Assembly (NCBI GenBank): GCA_022826045.1
Contig: JAJDVQ010000023.1
Coordinates: 1-64,000, forward strand
Length of the DNA stretch: 64,000 bases
Direction of reading: 5' to 3'
Source of the DNA: Acidimicrobiia bacterium
GTDB lineage: Bacteria; Actinomycetota; Acidimicrobiia; Acidimicrobiales; Poriferisodalaceae
Shown here: positions 42,309 through 51,939 of the stretch, piece after piece
Position numbering within the stretch: the first letter of the stretch is position 1
Layout: each line of letters opens with the position of its first letter
Notes under the pieces: model-generated
The model's database searches: none
What the model saw: only the letters and a program-made list of their open reading frames with translations
Told to the model about the DNA's origin: nothing
Program-made: the position numbers and the translations under genes

Positions 42309-44519
42309 ATGACCGACCGCCAGATTCATATCCGAAGCTGCTCATTGTGCGAGGCGATGTGCGGGCTCGAGGTGCATCACGCCGACGGCGAAGTGAAGCT
42401 GATCAGGCCGAACCGCGACGATGTCTGGTCGAAGGGCTACATCTGTCCCAAGGGCACCGTGCTCGGGCACATGTACGCCGATCCCGATCGGGTGCGCAGG
42501 CCGCTGGTTCGCAACGCAGCGGGCGACTTGGCCGAGGCCAGCTGGGATGTCGCCCTCGAGCGCTGCGCCGAGCTGCTCGGCGGCGTGCGGGACACCTACG
42601 GCATCGAAGCGATCACCGCCTACTTCGGCAACGCCACTGGCTTCAACTACTCGATCAGCCGCTACGCAGGCATGTTCCTGCAGCTCGCCGGGATACCCAC
42701 GGTGTATACGTCTGGCACCGTCGACACGTGGTCGAAGAATGTGGCCTGCCAGCTGATGTACGGCCACTCATGGCGCATCCCGGTGCCCGACATCGACCGC
42801 ACTGACTTCATGGTGGTCCAGGGCGCCAACCCGTCCGCCAGCCAGGGCAGCTTCATGGGCTGCCCCGATGTTTCGGGTGCGCTGGACCTCGTGCGCGAGC
42901 GAGGCAAGGTGGTGGTGATCGACCCTCGCCGCAGCGAAACCTGCGCCCATGCCGACCAGTGGCTGCCGGTTCGGCCGGGCACCGATGCGCTGCTGCAGCT
43001 CGCCGTAGTGAACGTGCTGTTCGACGAAGGGCTCGTGCGGCTGGGCCACTTGGCTGATCGGCTCAAGGGTGTGGACGAGGTGCGGGCCATTGCTGCTGAG
43101 TTCCCGCCGGAGCGGGTGGCCGACGCGTGCGGTGCGGACGCCGGGACGATCCGCACCCTCGCGCGCGAGTTCGCCGCCGCCGAGCGCGCTGTGTGGTACG
43201 CCCGCATCGGCACCTGCAATCAGGAGTTCGGCACGCTGGCGTCGTGGCTGCCTGATGTCATCTGCGCGCTCACCGGCAACCTGGACGCGGTCGGCGGGAT
43301 GATGTGGGCGAAGCCGGTGGCGTGGTCGATGCTGCAGCAGGACTGGGGCTTCGAAGGCGGGTTTGACCGCTGGCGGAGCAGGGTTCGCGACATTCCCGAG
43401 GTGCTCGGCCAGTTCCCGATGGGCTGCCTCGCCGAGGAGATCGACACACCGGGCGAGGGGCAGCTCAAGGGACTGATCGTGGTGGGCGGCAACCCGGTGC
43501 TGTCGGCCCCCAATTCCGAGCGCCTCGACAGCGCCTTGCCGCTGCTGGAAGCGATGATCTCGGTGGACAATGCGCTGAACGAGACCTCCCGCCACGCTCA
43601 CGTCGTCCTGCCGGGGCTGGCCGCGCTGGAGCAACACTTCTACTCCGAGATGCTGTGGGGCTGGGCCAAGCGGTCCGCGGCGAAGTATGCGCCGCCGCTG
43701 TTCCCGCCCGCCGACGACCGACCCGACGAATGGGAGATCCTCACCCGGCTCGGAGCGATGTGTGCCGGCATGGGAGACGTGAATGCGGCGGAGTTCGACG
43801 ACCTGTACTTCTCAGCGCTCGCCGAACTGGCCGGCGCGGATCCGGCGATGGCGCTGGAGACGTCGCCCGAGCCTGGACCCGAGCGGCTGAACGATCTGGC
43901 CATCCGGACCGGTCCGTGGGGCGACCGCTACGGCGAGAATCCCGACGGCTTGAACCTCGACAAGCTCAAGGAGCTGCCGAACGGGCTCGACATGGGTCCG
44001 ATGGTCCCCCAAGTCGACGACATCGTGGTGAACGCCGACGGCAAGATCGACCTGGCCCCAGAGCGCATCACTTCGGATATCGGGCGCCTGGAGGCGAGTC
44101 TCGAGCGGCCCGATGCGTCGCTGGTGCTCACCAGCCGGCGCCACGTGCGCTCGAACAACTCGTGGATGCACAACGTGGAGGTCTTGGTGCGCGGCAAGGA
44201 TCGCTGCACGCTGCTCATCCATCCCGACGATGCCGCGAACGCGGGCGTGACCGACGGGGAACTGGCCCGGGTCGCGTCGTCGAGCGGTGCCGTCGAGGTG
44301 CCGGTGGAAGTCAGCGATCAGATGTACCCGGGCGTGGTGTCGCTGCCTCACGGATGGGGGCACGACAAGCCGGGCACCCGCCAGTCAGTGGCGAGCAGGT
44401 ACGCCGGCGTCAACTACAACGTGCTCGTCCCGCCCGACTTCGTGGACGTACCGTCGGGCAACGCCGCCGTCAACGGCGTGCCGGTGACCGTCGCCCCGGC
44501 ATCTGCGGTTCCCGCCTGA
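42309..44519 (+). CDS. molybdopterin-dependent oxidoreductase (DMSO reductase family)
   Basis: The 736-residue protein has an N-terminal 4Fe-4S motif C11-x2-C14-x3-C18-x27-C46 and the Mo/W-bisMGD domains (GATVVDPRR-like VVVIDPRRSETCAHAD; GGNPVLSAPN), ending in a dinucleotide-binding domain (SLPHGWGHDKPG). No twin-arginine signal is seen, so it is cytoplasmic. No electron-transfer or membrane subunit gene adjoins it, so its partner and substrate (formate-like, nitrate-like or other) cannot be told. Start ATG 42309. Confidence 0.85.
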   Translation: MTDRQIHIRSCSLCEAMCGLEVHHADGEVKLIRPNRDDVWSKGYICPKGTVLGHMYADPDRVRRPLVRNAAGDLAEASWDVALERCAELLGGVRDTYGIEAITAYFGNATGFNYSISRYAGMFLQLAGIPTVYTSGTVDTWSKNVACQLMYGHSWRIPVPDIDRTDFMVVQGANPSASQGSFMGCPDVSGALDLVRERGKVVVIDPRRSETCAHADQWLPVRPGTDALLQLAVVNVLFDEGLVRLGHLADRLKGVDEVRAIAAEFPPERVADACGADAGTIRTLAREFAAAERAVWYARIGTCNQEFGTLASWLPDVICALTGNLDAVGGMMWAKPVAWSMLQQDWGFEGGFDRWRSRVRDIPEVLGQFPMGCLAEEIDTPGEGQLKGLIVVGGNPVLSAPNSERLDSALPLLEAMISVDNALNETSRHAHVVLPGLAALEQHFYSEMLWGWAKRSAAKYAPPLFPPADDRPDEWEILTRLGAMCAGMGDVNAAEFDDLYFSALAELAGADPAMALETSPEPGPERLNDLAIRTGPWGDRYGENPDGLNLDKLKELPNGLDMGPMVPQVDDIVVNADGKIDLAPERITSDIGRLEASLERPDASLVLTSRRHVRSNNSWMHNVEVLVRGKDRCTLLIHPDDAANAGVTDGELARVASSSGAVEVPVEVSDQMYPGVVSLPHGWGHDKPGTRQSVASRYAGVNYNVLVPPDFVDVPSGNAAVNGVPVTVAPASAVPA

Positions 44520-44578
44520 TCTGTCAGCGGGCAGAGGAAGATACGCCGACCAGCGCGCCCTCGTAGGATGCCGCGCTG

Positions 44579-46015
44579 ATGCGCAGGGGTGCGGCAGTCA
44601 GTGGGGTGCCGCGCCTTGAGCCCGAGGTCCGCGGCGGTGGGGCATTCTCGGCACGCGGGTTCGCCCCATTGTGGTTCAGCGGGTTGTGCTGGCATTGGGG
44701 ACGCTGGGCGATCGCGTTCCTTGCGAGCTATCACGTCAACCAGATCACCGGCTCGCCACGGATGGTGCAGCTGACTGGGGCCATCATGTGGGCGCCTCTG
44801 CTGCTCGGCGGGGCCATCGGCGGGGTGGTCTCGGATCGCTTCGACCGTCGGCGCACCGTGCGATTGCAGACGGCGCTTCTGGTGCCGTTCGTGGCCGTGG
44901 TAGGGCTGGCCGAGCGGGCCGGGCAACTGGGCATCGCACTGCTGTATCCGTTCTTGTTGTTCGCGGGCATCGGCTGGGTGGTGGACATGACCAGCCGTCG
45001 AGCGCTGGTGCTCGACATCGTGGGGCCGCATCGGCTGCACAGGGCAATGGCGTGGGAGACGATGGCGCTCGCCTCAGGCGTGGCGGCGGGGCAGCTGCTG
45101 GGTGGCGCAGTTGCTGACCGGGCTGGCGTTGGGGCTGCCTTCCTGGGCGTGGCCGCCATGCTGGGCCTCGGCTTGGTACTCCTCATGTGGGTACCGCACG
45201 TGCCGCCTTCGATGCCCGCCCAGTCGCAACGCATGACCGAGCGCAGCCGTGCCGACCTCGGGCTGGCCGGATTGCGACTGGCTCACCCGCGCTGGGCACG
45301 GTCGATGGCCGAGCGGGTGTTCGAACTGGTGCCCTCGGGCTCTGCGCCGCACGAGATGATCGATGACTCCTCGCCAGAAGCGACAGCCTCAGGCCAGCCC
45401 CGGCGAACATCGCCGCTGACCGAATTGCGTGACGGATTGCGCCTGGCGCGGACCAATCGGAGCCTGCTCAGCATCCTGGGCGTCACCGTGATGGCGAACT
45501 TCTTCATGTTCGCCTACTTCCCGGCTGTCCAGCTCATCGGCGATCAGGTCAATGCCACGGCATCGCAGATCGGGATCATCGGCTCGATGACCGGCTTCGG
45601 CATGATCACCGGATCGCTGGTCACCGCCAGGTGGGGCGACGGTCGCTGGGGGATCGCCTACTCGTTCGGCGTGTTCGTGGCGATGGCGATGCTCATCGTG
45701 TGGGCGCTGTCGCCGAATGTCCTGATCGCCGTGATCACGCTGTACGTCGCCAGTTGCGGCAGCGGGCTCTTCGCTGCCACGCAGTCGACCCTGGTGCTCA
45801 CGACAGTGTCAGAGGAGATGCGGGGCCGTGCGATGGGCCTGCTGAGCATGGCGATCGGTGCGCTGCCGCTGGGCACCTACGTGCTCGGCGAGGTGGCGCA
45901 GCAGCTCGGCGCCCGCGCCGCGGTCATCTTGATGGCCTCATTGGGGCTCGCCGGCATGACGCTGTGGCTGCTGATCCGGCCGGAAGTGCTCCGGCGCGGA
46001 GGCCCGACACCGTGA
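44579..46015 (+). CDS. MFS transporter (enterobactin-exporter-like)
   Basis: A 478-residue, 12-span permease of the MFS_3 type: the loop DRFDRRRTVRLQT between helices 2 and 3, the second-half equivalent GDGRWG, and a long hydrophilic central loop of about 80 residues (residues about 215-290). It probably exports a small molecule. Starts 59 bp after the molybdoenzyme gene, possibly in the same transcript. Confidence 0.8.
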   Translation: MRRGAAVSGVPRLEPEVRGGGAFSARGFAPLWFSGLCWHWGRWAIAFLASYHVNQITGSPRMVQLTGAIMWAPLLLGGAIGGVVSDRFDRRRTVRLQTALLVPFVAVVGLAERAGQLGIALLYPFLLFAGIGWVVDMTSRRALVLDIVGPHRLHRAMAWETMALASGVAAGQLLGGAVADRAGVGAAFLGVAAMLGLGLVLLMWVPHVPPSMPAQSQRMTERSRADLGLAGLRLAHPRWARSMAERVFELVPSGSAPHEMIDDSSPEATASGQPRRTSPLTELRDGLRLARTNRSLLSILGVTVMANFFMFAYFPAVQLIGDQVNATASQIGIIGSMTGFGMITGSLVTARWGDGRWGIAYSFGVFVAMAMLIVWALSPNVLIAVITLYVASCGSGLFAATQSTLVLTTVSEEMRGRAMGLLSMAIGALPLGTYVLGEVAQQLGARAAVILMASLGLAGMTLWLLIRPEVLRRGGPTP

Positions 46016-46102
46016 GGTTTCCTGCAGCATTCTGAGGGTGAGTACGCTGCGGCGTGGCCGAGTCGCGCCGCTGGAGTGCGTGACAGGAGAGGGGAGCCGA
46101 TC

Positions 46103-47194
46103 ATGAAAGCTGCAGTGCTCAACGAGATTCCGGGCGAACTCGACATCGAGGACATCTCTATCGATGCGCCCGCTCCCGACGAGGTCGTGTTGCGGGTGGT
46201 GCATGCGGGCCTGTGCCACAGTGACCTGCACTTCATGGATGCCCACTGGCCCTACGAGCTCCCCGCTGTGATGGGCCACGAGAGCGCCGGGGTGGTCCAA
46301 GCAGTCGGCGCGAACGTCGCCTACGTGAAGCCCGGCGACCACGTCATCTCCTGTCTGTCGGTTTTCTGCGGTCAATGCGAGCGCTGCCTGACCGGCCGCC
46401 CGAACATCTGCGCCAACCCCGCGGCTGTCGCTCGGCCGTCCGGTGCCGCACCGCGGCTGGCCAAGAAGGACGGCACCGAGGTGGGCCAGTTCGCCCGTCT
46501 GGGCGGATTCGCCGAGGAGATGCTGATCCACCAGAACGCTGTCGTGAAGATCCGCGACGACATGCCGCTCGACCGTGCGGCCCTCATCGGCTGCGGCGTC
46601 ACCACGGGACTCGGCGCGGTGTTCAAGACGGCCCGCGTCGAGCCCGGCGCAACCGTGGCCGTCTACGGCGCGGGCGGCATCGGCCTGTCGGCTGTGCAGG
46701 GCGCACGCATCGCCGGGGCCGGCCGGGTCATCTCGGTGGATGTCGAGAACGACAAGCTGGAGACGGCCCGCCAAGTGGGCGCCACCGACACAGTCAACGC
46801 CTCTGAAGGCGACCCTGTCGAGGCCATCAAGGAGCTCACGAGCGGTGGCGTCGACTACGCCTTCGAGTGCATCGGGCTGAAGCAGACCTGCGAGCAGGCC
46901 TGGTCGTCGTCGCGGCCGGGCGGCACCACGGTCATCGTCGGCATGATGCCGTTCGGCGAGAAGATCGAGATCACCGGCTATGAGGTGTTCATGCTCGAGA
47001 AGCGGCTGCAGGGCTCGATGATGGGCTCGAATGCCTTCCGGGTGGACATGCCGCGCTACGTCGACATGTATCTCGACGGCCGCCTCATGCTCGACGAGAT
47101 GATCTCGGCGCACATGCCGCTGGAGGACATCAACGTCGGCTACGAGCAGATGCGCCAGCGCGTCGGCACCCGCACCGTCATCGACTTCGACTAG
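46103..47194 (+). CDS. zinc-dependent alcohol dehydrogenase
   Basis: The 363-residue MDR enzyme has the catalytic zinc ligands in AGLCHSDLH and MGHESAG, the structural zinc lobe CGQCERCLTGRPNIC, and the NAD-binding GAGGIGLSAVQGA. The pattern is that of class III-like / NDMA-type bacterial alcohol dehydrogenases. ATG 46103 is preceded by a purine-rich GGAGAGGGGAGC ribosome site; an upstream in-frame start at 46076 is less likely. Confidence 0.87.
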   Translation: MKAAVLNEIPGELDIEDISIDAPAPDEVVLRVVHAGLCHSDLHFMDAHWPYELPAVMGHESAGVVQAVGANVAYVKPGDHVISCLSVFCGQCERCLTGRPNICANPAAVARPSGAAPRLAKKDGTEVGQFARLGGFAEEMLIHQNAVVKIRDDMPLDRAALIGCGVTTGLGAVFKTARVEPGATVAVYGAGGIGLSAVQGARIAGAGRVISVDVENDKLETARQVGATDTVNASEGDPVEAIKELTSGGVDYAFECIGLKQTCEQAWSSSRPGGTTVIVGMMPFGEKIEITGYEVFMLEKRLQGSMMGSNAFRVDMPRYVDMYLDGRLMLDEMISAHMPLEDINVGYEQMRQRVGTRTVIDFD

Positions 47195-47334
47195 CCCGCC
47201 ATTGCGCCGAGGCCAGGCGGACACAGGGCGCTCGGGACTGCCCGGGAGGAGTCGCGAACAGGCGGACCGTCTGGTCGTGCACCTGTCACACATCCAAGCC
47301 AGAATGACCGCACGAGCGACAGAGCGGAGGGGCC

Positions 47335-48159
47335 ATGGAGGTCGAGGGCAGAGTTGCCGTGGTGACAGGCGCGGCGAGCGGCATGGGCCGTGCCATGGCC
47401 GACACGCTCGCGGCGGCGGGCATGAATGTGGTGCTGGCCGATATCGAGGAAGCGCCGCTGAACGACGCCGCGGCCGAGGTGCGTGCGACTGGCGCGGAAG
47501 CCATCGCGGTGCGCACCGACGTATCGCAGCTGGCGCAGATCGAGGCGCTCGCCGAGGCTGCTGTGGATCGGTTCGGTGCCGTGCACGTGCTGTGCAACAA
47601 CGCTGGTGTCGGCATCCCGGGACCCGTCGGGGATATGTCGCTCGAGGACTGGCGCTGGACCCTCGACATCAACCTGTGGGGTCCGATCTACGGCTGTCAC
47701 GTGTTCCTGCCCATCATCGAGGCGACCGGCGAGGGCCACATCAACTCGACTGCATCGGTGGCCGGGCTGTACGGCGGCGCCTCGCTGGGTGCGTACAACG
47801 TGTCCAAGCACGGCGTGGTGGCGCTGATGGCCACGCTGGAACGCGACCTTCGGCTGCGGAATTCGCCGGTGCATGCCTCGGTGCTGTGCCCGGGGCCGAT
47901 CAACACCAACATCGTGTACAGCCAGCGCAATCGCGACCCCGAAGATGCCGCCCACCACATGCGCACCGATCAGGGCGACAAGTTCTGGGACATGCTCAAG
48001 GGCTACCTGGCCGAGGGCATGGACCCGGCCGATGTGGGGCCGATGGTGCTGGATGCTGTCCGCACCAACCGTTTCTGGGTGCTGACCCATCCCGAGATGG
48101 GCAAGATCGCCCGCTACCAGACCGATGCCATGCTCGACGACGGTCACCTCACGCGCTGA
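47335..48159 (+). CDS. short-chain dehydrogenase/reductase
   Basis: The 274-residue classical SDR has the cofactor motif TGAASGMG (12-19), NNAGV near 90, catalytic Ser in INSTASVAG and YNVSK as the Tyr/Lys pair. An Asp-containing loop (LADIEEA) favours NAD. It follows the alcohol dehydrogenase by 140 bp in the same direction; both may act on related alcohol substrates. Confidence 0.87.
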   Translation: MEVEGRVAVVTGAASGMGRAMADTLAAAGMNVVLADIEEAPLNDAAAEVRATGAEAIAVRTDVSQLAQIEALAEAAVDRFGAVHVLCNNAGVGIPGPVGDMSLEDWRWTLDINLWGPIYGCHVFLPIIEATGEGHINSTASVAGLYGGASLGAYNVSKHGVVALMATLERDLRLRNSPVHASVLCPGPINTNIVYSQRNRDPEDAAHHMRTDQGDKFWDMLKGYLAEGMDPADVGPMVLDAVRTNRFWVLTHPEMGKIARYQTDAMLDDGHLTR

Positions 48160-48360
48160 GCGCCCGTCGCGTGTCGCCGTAACGTGACGCATGTGCCGAG
48201 TGCAGGCTGCCCCGGCTGCGTCCAGCGCACGGCGGCGCGCCCGGTCTGCAACCGCAACGATGCTGAGGCAAACGGCGCGGGAAGGCGTTTACTGAACCCG
48301 TGACACTGATCCCGCCGCTCTCGGTGAAGTGCGTGAAGTGCTCGCCTGACGCACTGCTCG

Positions 48361-49974
48361 GTGCGTCGTCCTGCTGGTCTTGAACACGTGAAACCCGCAG
48401 GAACGAGTGTGCGTGCCTCGACGCGGGCGGCTGCAGGGCGCCCGTCGGTCTTCGCCGTCATTCCGCAGGCCCTCGATGCCGCCGGTCGGCCGCTCGCTGA
48501 GTCAGCGGCGCCCGTCGCCACGCGTCCGGCGCTGCCTCCTGATGCGCCCGTCGACCGCTCGGCTGTGACGGCCGAATCGCCGCCGCATGGGCCGAAGTAC
48601 CGCTGGCGTCTGCTGTTGGTCATCGGCTTGGCCGTGCTGGGCTTCGGCTCCTTGATGACCTTGGTGACTGCCTCGCTGAGCGACATCGCCGATGACATGG
48701 GTACCTCGACGGCTGCTGCGGGTTGGGTGCTGACCGGCCTGATGCTGTCGATGGCTGTCACCACGCCGATGGGCGGCAAGCTGGCGGACCGGTTCGGGCA
48801 CCGGCGGATCTTCCTGATCGGGCTGGGCGGCATGGTTACGACGATGTTCGCGAATGTGTGGGTGCCGAGCATCGGCTGGTTCATCGTGGTGCGCGTCCTG
48901 TTCGGTGTGTGCGGCGGAATGCTCATGCCGTCCGCGATGGCCCTGCTGATGCATGCGTTCGGACCTGCCGAGCGCGCTCGGGCTGTGGGGTGGTTCCAGT
49001 TCGCCATGACCGGGGCGCCGACCATCGGCGTCGTCATCGGCGGTCCGCTGCTCGACTTGACCGGCTGGCGTGGCGTCTTCGCCATTTTCGGCGGCGTCGG
49101 GCTGGCGGCGCTGATCATGGCGGCATCGGTGGTGAAGGCAATCCCGCGCGGGCCTCGTGTGCCGATCGACTTCCTGGGCATTGCACTGCTGGGCGGCGGC
49201 ACGCTACTGGTGCTGTGGGCCATCACGAGGCTTCCGGCGCTCGTGTCGTCGGATGCAGCGTTGATGTCGGACTCGGCGCTGTTGGCAATGCTCGCCGGCT
49301 CGGCGGTCTGCTACGCGCTGTTCGTTCCTTGGGAGAGACGAGCGTCGGCGCCGCTGCTTGACCTGCGGCTGTTCGGGCGTGCCAGTTTCTCGCTGCCGCT
49401 CCTATCGGCAGCGTGCAACCAGTTCGCCTACATGGGCGCCTTCGCGATTGTGCCGGCGATGCTGCAGTTGGAGCATGGCTACGCCTATTCGGTGGGCGTG
49501 GCTGCGTTGTTGATGGTGCCGCGGCCCGGAGCGTTCGCGGCCGCTTCACCGCTGGGGGGCACTGCGGTCACCAGACTGGGGCCTCGCGTGCCGATGCTCG
49601 TCGGCACTACTGCGATGATCGGTTCGATGGCGGCGTTCGCGCTGGGCAGCGACCCCGGCGTCTGGGGCCTCGCGGCGGTCGTCGTGGGCTTGGTGCTGTC
49701 CGGCGTTTCTGCGGGTATCGGCTCGCCCGCGTACCAAGTGCTGGTCGCGAACTCGGTCGAAGACAAAGACCTCGGCGTCGCCAACGGCATGAATCAGATG
49801 TTTATGTGGATGGGCATCATCATGGGCATCCAGTCGATGCTGGCGTTTGCCGGCGACGACGCCGACTGGACTGTCGGTCGGCTGCGAGCCACGTTCCTGT
49901 TCGGCGCCGCAGTGGCGGCGATCGGTTTCGTGGCGCCCCTCTTCGCCACCAGACGCGCCACCCGCCTGGCCTGA
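48361..49974 (+). CDS. MFS transporter (DHA2/EmrB-type, 14 spans)
   Basis: The 537-residue permease has a long N-terminal cytoplasmic tail of about 75 residues, then the 14-span DHA2 layout: GGKLADRFGHRRIFLIG between helices 2 and 3 and GLMLSMAVTTPMGG in motif position. Family members export drugs or metabolites by proton antiport. The start (GTG 48361) is uncertain because of the unusual tail; internal starts are possible. 48160-48360 shows no other gene. Confidence 0.8.
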   Translation: MRRPAGLEHVKPAGTSVRASTRAAAGRPSVFAVIPQALDAAGRPLAESAAPVATRPALPPDAPVDRSAVTAESPPHGPKYRWRLLLVIGLAVLGFGSLMTLVTASLSDIADDMGTSTAAAGWVLTGLMLSMAVTTPMGGKLADRFGHRRIFLIGLGGMVTTMFANVWVPSIGWFIVVRVLFGVCGGMLMPSAMALLMHAFGPAERARAVGWFQFAMTGAPTIGVVIGGPLLDLTGWRGVFAIFGGVGLAALIMAASVVKAIPRGPRVPIDFLGIALLGGGTLLVLWAITRLPALVSSDAALMSDSALLAMLAGSAVCYALFVPWERRASAPLLDLRLFGRASFSLPLLSAACNQFAYMGAFAIVPAMLQLEHGYAYSVGVAALLMVPRPGAFAAASPLGGTAVTRLGPRVPMLVGTTAMIGSMAAFALGSDPGVWGLAAVVVGLVLSGVSAGIGSPAYQVLVANSVEDKDLGVANGMNQMFMWMGIIMGIQSMLAFAGDDADWTVGRLRATFLFGAAVAAIGFVAPLFATRRATRLA

Positions 49975-50030
49975 TGCCGTGCCTGGCTGGGTCTGCTTAT
50001 GCGTCTGGAGTTCTCAGTAACAATTGTTGA

Positions 50031-50071
50031 GAATTTTAGTGTCTGTTCTCTTGTCCATAAAGCTAAAATTC
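50031..50071. promoter_or_regulatory. AT-rich inverted repeat 1 upstream of AlbA-type gene
   Basis: GAATTTTAG (50031-50039) is perfectly mirrored by CTAAAATTC (50063-50071) across 23 bp. The segment lies in an AT-rich island in otherwise GC-rich DNA. Half-site spacing of about three helical turns fits a dimeric or tetrameric repressor, or a looped structure. Same half-sites recur next to the start codon. Confidence 0.55.
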
Positions 50072-50185
50072 TTGCAAGCGGCCATGCTGGCACCCGATTC
50101 GCCGCTTGCCCTGCTATTTTGATGCCAATATGGGTTGCTGCAACATCGGACGCAGCCCGAGCGAATTTGTTCGACGACCTCTAGG

Positions 50186-50222
50186 ATTTTAGTCTTATCG
50201 AATTCTCTGTTAAGCTAAAATT
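50186..50222. promoter_or_regulatory. AT-rich inverted repeat 2 abutting the start codon
   Basis: ATTTTAG (50186-50192) and CTAAAAT (50215-50221) flank 22 bp, and the right arm touches the ATG at 50223. Binding here would block transcription or translation initiation, which suggests autoregulation by the DNA-binding protein encoded just downstream. Arms and spacing match the first repeat. Confidence 0.55.
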
Positions 50223-51917
50223 ATGGCAACAGAGCGCATGCCGGACGAGGTGCTTGAGGCCTTCGAGGCGATCGGGCGCGGGACCATTGCCGGGGAGCTC
50301 GAGTCGGAGACCTTGGAGTTCAAGTCGGCCCGCGGGGGAGCACGGCGGACGCGCATGGCGCTGGCTGAAGCCGCCGCGTGCCTGGCCAACGGTCATGGCG
50401 GCGCCGTCGTGCTGGGCATCGACGACGACCAGAGCGGCGCTGTGGCGTTCTCGGGCACGGATCTTGACGATCTGGAGGCGCGCCGCCACATCTTCGAGAC
50501 GGTGACGCCGGGTCTCACGGTGAGTGTGACGGTGCATCGGCACCACGAGGCGAGGCTGCTGGTCGTTCAGGTGCCGGCTGGCGCGACCGTGCATGGCGTC
50601 GCTGGCAGAGTCACGCGGCGCATCGGGCGCAGCTGCCTTCCCTTGGCACCTGACGAGATCGCTGCACTGCACAGCGAGCGGCAAGGGATCGATCCGTCCG
50701 AGGCACGCAGCGGCCGGACCGTCGACGATCTCGATCCGGCAGCGATGGACCTTGCCCGCGGGGAGTTGAGGCGCCTCGGCGGAGACCGTCGAAGATGGGC
50801 AGATCTGCCTGACGACGAATTGTGCTCAGCGATGGGTCTGGCTTCATCCGATGGAGAGCTGTACGCAGCAGGCGAGCAGATGTTCTGCGCGACCGGCGAC
50901 GAGATCATCGTCTACCAGCACCGTCTGAGCGCAGGCAGCCCAACCGACGCAACAGAGCGCATCGCCATGCCGTTGCTGCCGGCATTCGGCCGTGTGCTCG
51001 AGCTCGTCGCCGCCCGGAACCCCTTCGAGGCATTGCTCTTGCCGAACGGCCAGCAGCTGCAGATGCACCGATACCCGCCCGGCTCGATACGCGAAGCCGT
51101 CGCCAACGCGCTCGTGCATCGTCGCCTCGACGTTGCCGAACCGGCACGGGTCGAGCACTTCGACGATTCGCTGTCGGTCATATCGATGGGACCGTTCGTC
51201 AGCGGCGTCACTGAGCACAACATCCTCTCGACCACCTCTCGGCCTCGCAATCGGCTGCTTGCGCGTGCTTTTCGAGCGCTTGGCCTCATCGAGGAGCTCG
51301 GCACCGGTGTCGCCCGTATGTATCGGTCAATGCTGAGCCTCGGCAAGCCGCCTCCCGCGATCTCGGGCACCGTGGAATCCGTGCGCGTGCAGTTCGATGG
51401 CGGTCCGGCTGGGGCCGAATTCGCTTCGTTCGTGGCCCAACTGGAGGACGTTCAGCGCGACGACGTCGAATCACTGCTGGTGCTGCGTCGGCTCTGCGAG
51501 TCCGGCACGGTTGCGCCGACCCAGATGGCTCCCGTCTTCCAGCGCCCTGAAGGCGAAGCGGCCCGAGCAATGGCACGAATGGCGCTCGAAGCTCGACCGC
51601 TCATCGAACCGTCGCGAGGCAGGCCGAACGGAGCGTCGACTCGCTACCGCCTCACACCCGAGACAGAGCGCAGCTTGGGCCCGGCCGCCCGACGTTCCGG
51701 GCGAGACCGCAACGAGATCGAACGCGCCGTTGTCGCGCATGTCAACCGGCACGGTCGCATTGTCAATCAGGTCATCCGCAACCTGTTCGGAGTCGGCACT
51801 CCGAGGGCATCGGCCATCCTGCGCGAGCTCGTCGATAGCGGCGTGCTCGAACGGATCACCGACGCCCCCCGCGGCCCCGGCGTCGCCTACGGCCCCGGCC
51901 CCCGCTTCGACACGTGA
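50223..51917 (+). CDS. AlbA_2 / HATPase_c_4 ATP-binding DNA-binding protein
   Basis: The 564-residue protein has an N-terminal Schlafen-AlbA_2 domain (ESETLEFKSARGG; GGAVVLGIDDD), a GHKL ATPase-like module (SIREAVANALVHRRLDV; LGLIEELGTGVARMYRSM) as in RecG-like ATP-binding proteins, and C-terminal winged-helix segments (RIVNQVIRNLFGVGTPRASA). Proteins of this type are predicted transcription regulators or parts of defence systems. It sits behind two matching AT-rich inverted repeats, the second touching its start codon, so autoregulation is likely. Confidence 0.8.
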   Translation: MATERMPDEVLEAFEAIGRGTIAGELESETLEFKSARGGARRTRMALAEAAACLANGHGGAVVLGIDDDQSGAVAFSGTDLDDLEARRHIFETVTPGLTVSVTVHRHHEARLLVVQVPAGATVHGVAGRVTRRIGRSCLPLAPDEIAALHSERQGIDPSEARSGRTVDDLDPAAMDLARGELRRLGGDRRRWADLPDDELCSAMGLASSDGELYAAGEQMFCATGDEIIVYQHRLSAGSPTDATERIAMPLLPAFGRVLELVAARNPFEALLLPNGQQLQMHRYPPGSIREAVANALVHRRLDVAEPARVEHFDDSLSVISMGPFVSGVTEHNILSTTSRPRNRLLARAFRALGLIEELGTGVARMYRSMLSLGKPPPAISGTVESVRVQFDGGPAGAEFASFVAQLEDVQRDDVESLLVLRRLCESGTVAPTQMAPVFQRPEGEAARAMARMALEARPLIEPSRGRPNGASTRYRLTPETERSLGPAARRSGRDRNEIERAVVAHVNRHGRIVNQVIRNLFGVGTPRASAILRELVDSGVLERITDAPRGPGVAYGPGPRFDT

Positions 51918-51939
51918 GCCAGATCGTCGTGACTGTGCG

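Noticed and set aside
50041-50060. TTGTCCATA as a DnaA box and the AT-rich gap as a replication origin
   Set aside because: Only one imperfect box is present, no cluster, and no dnaA/dnaN or plasmid replication gene nearby.
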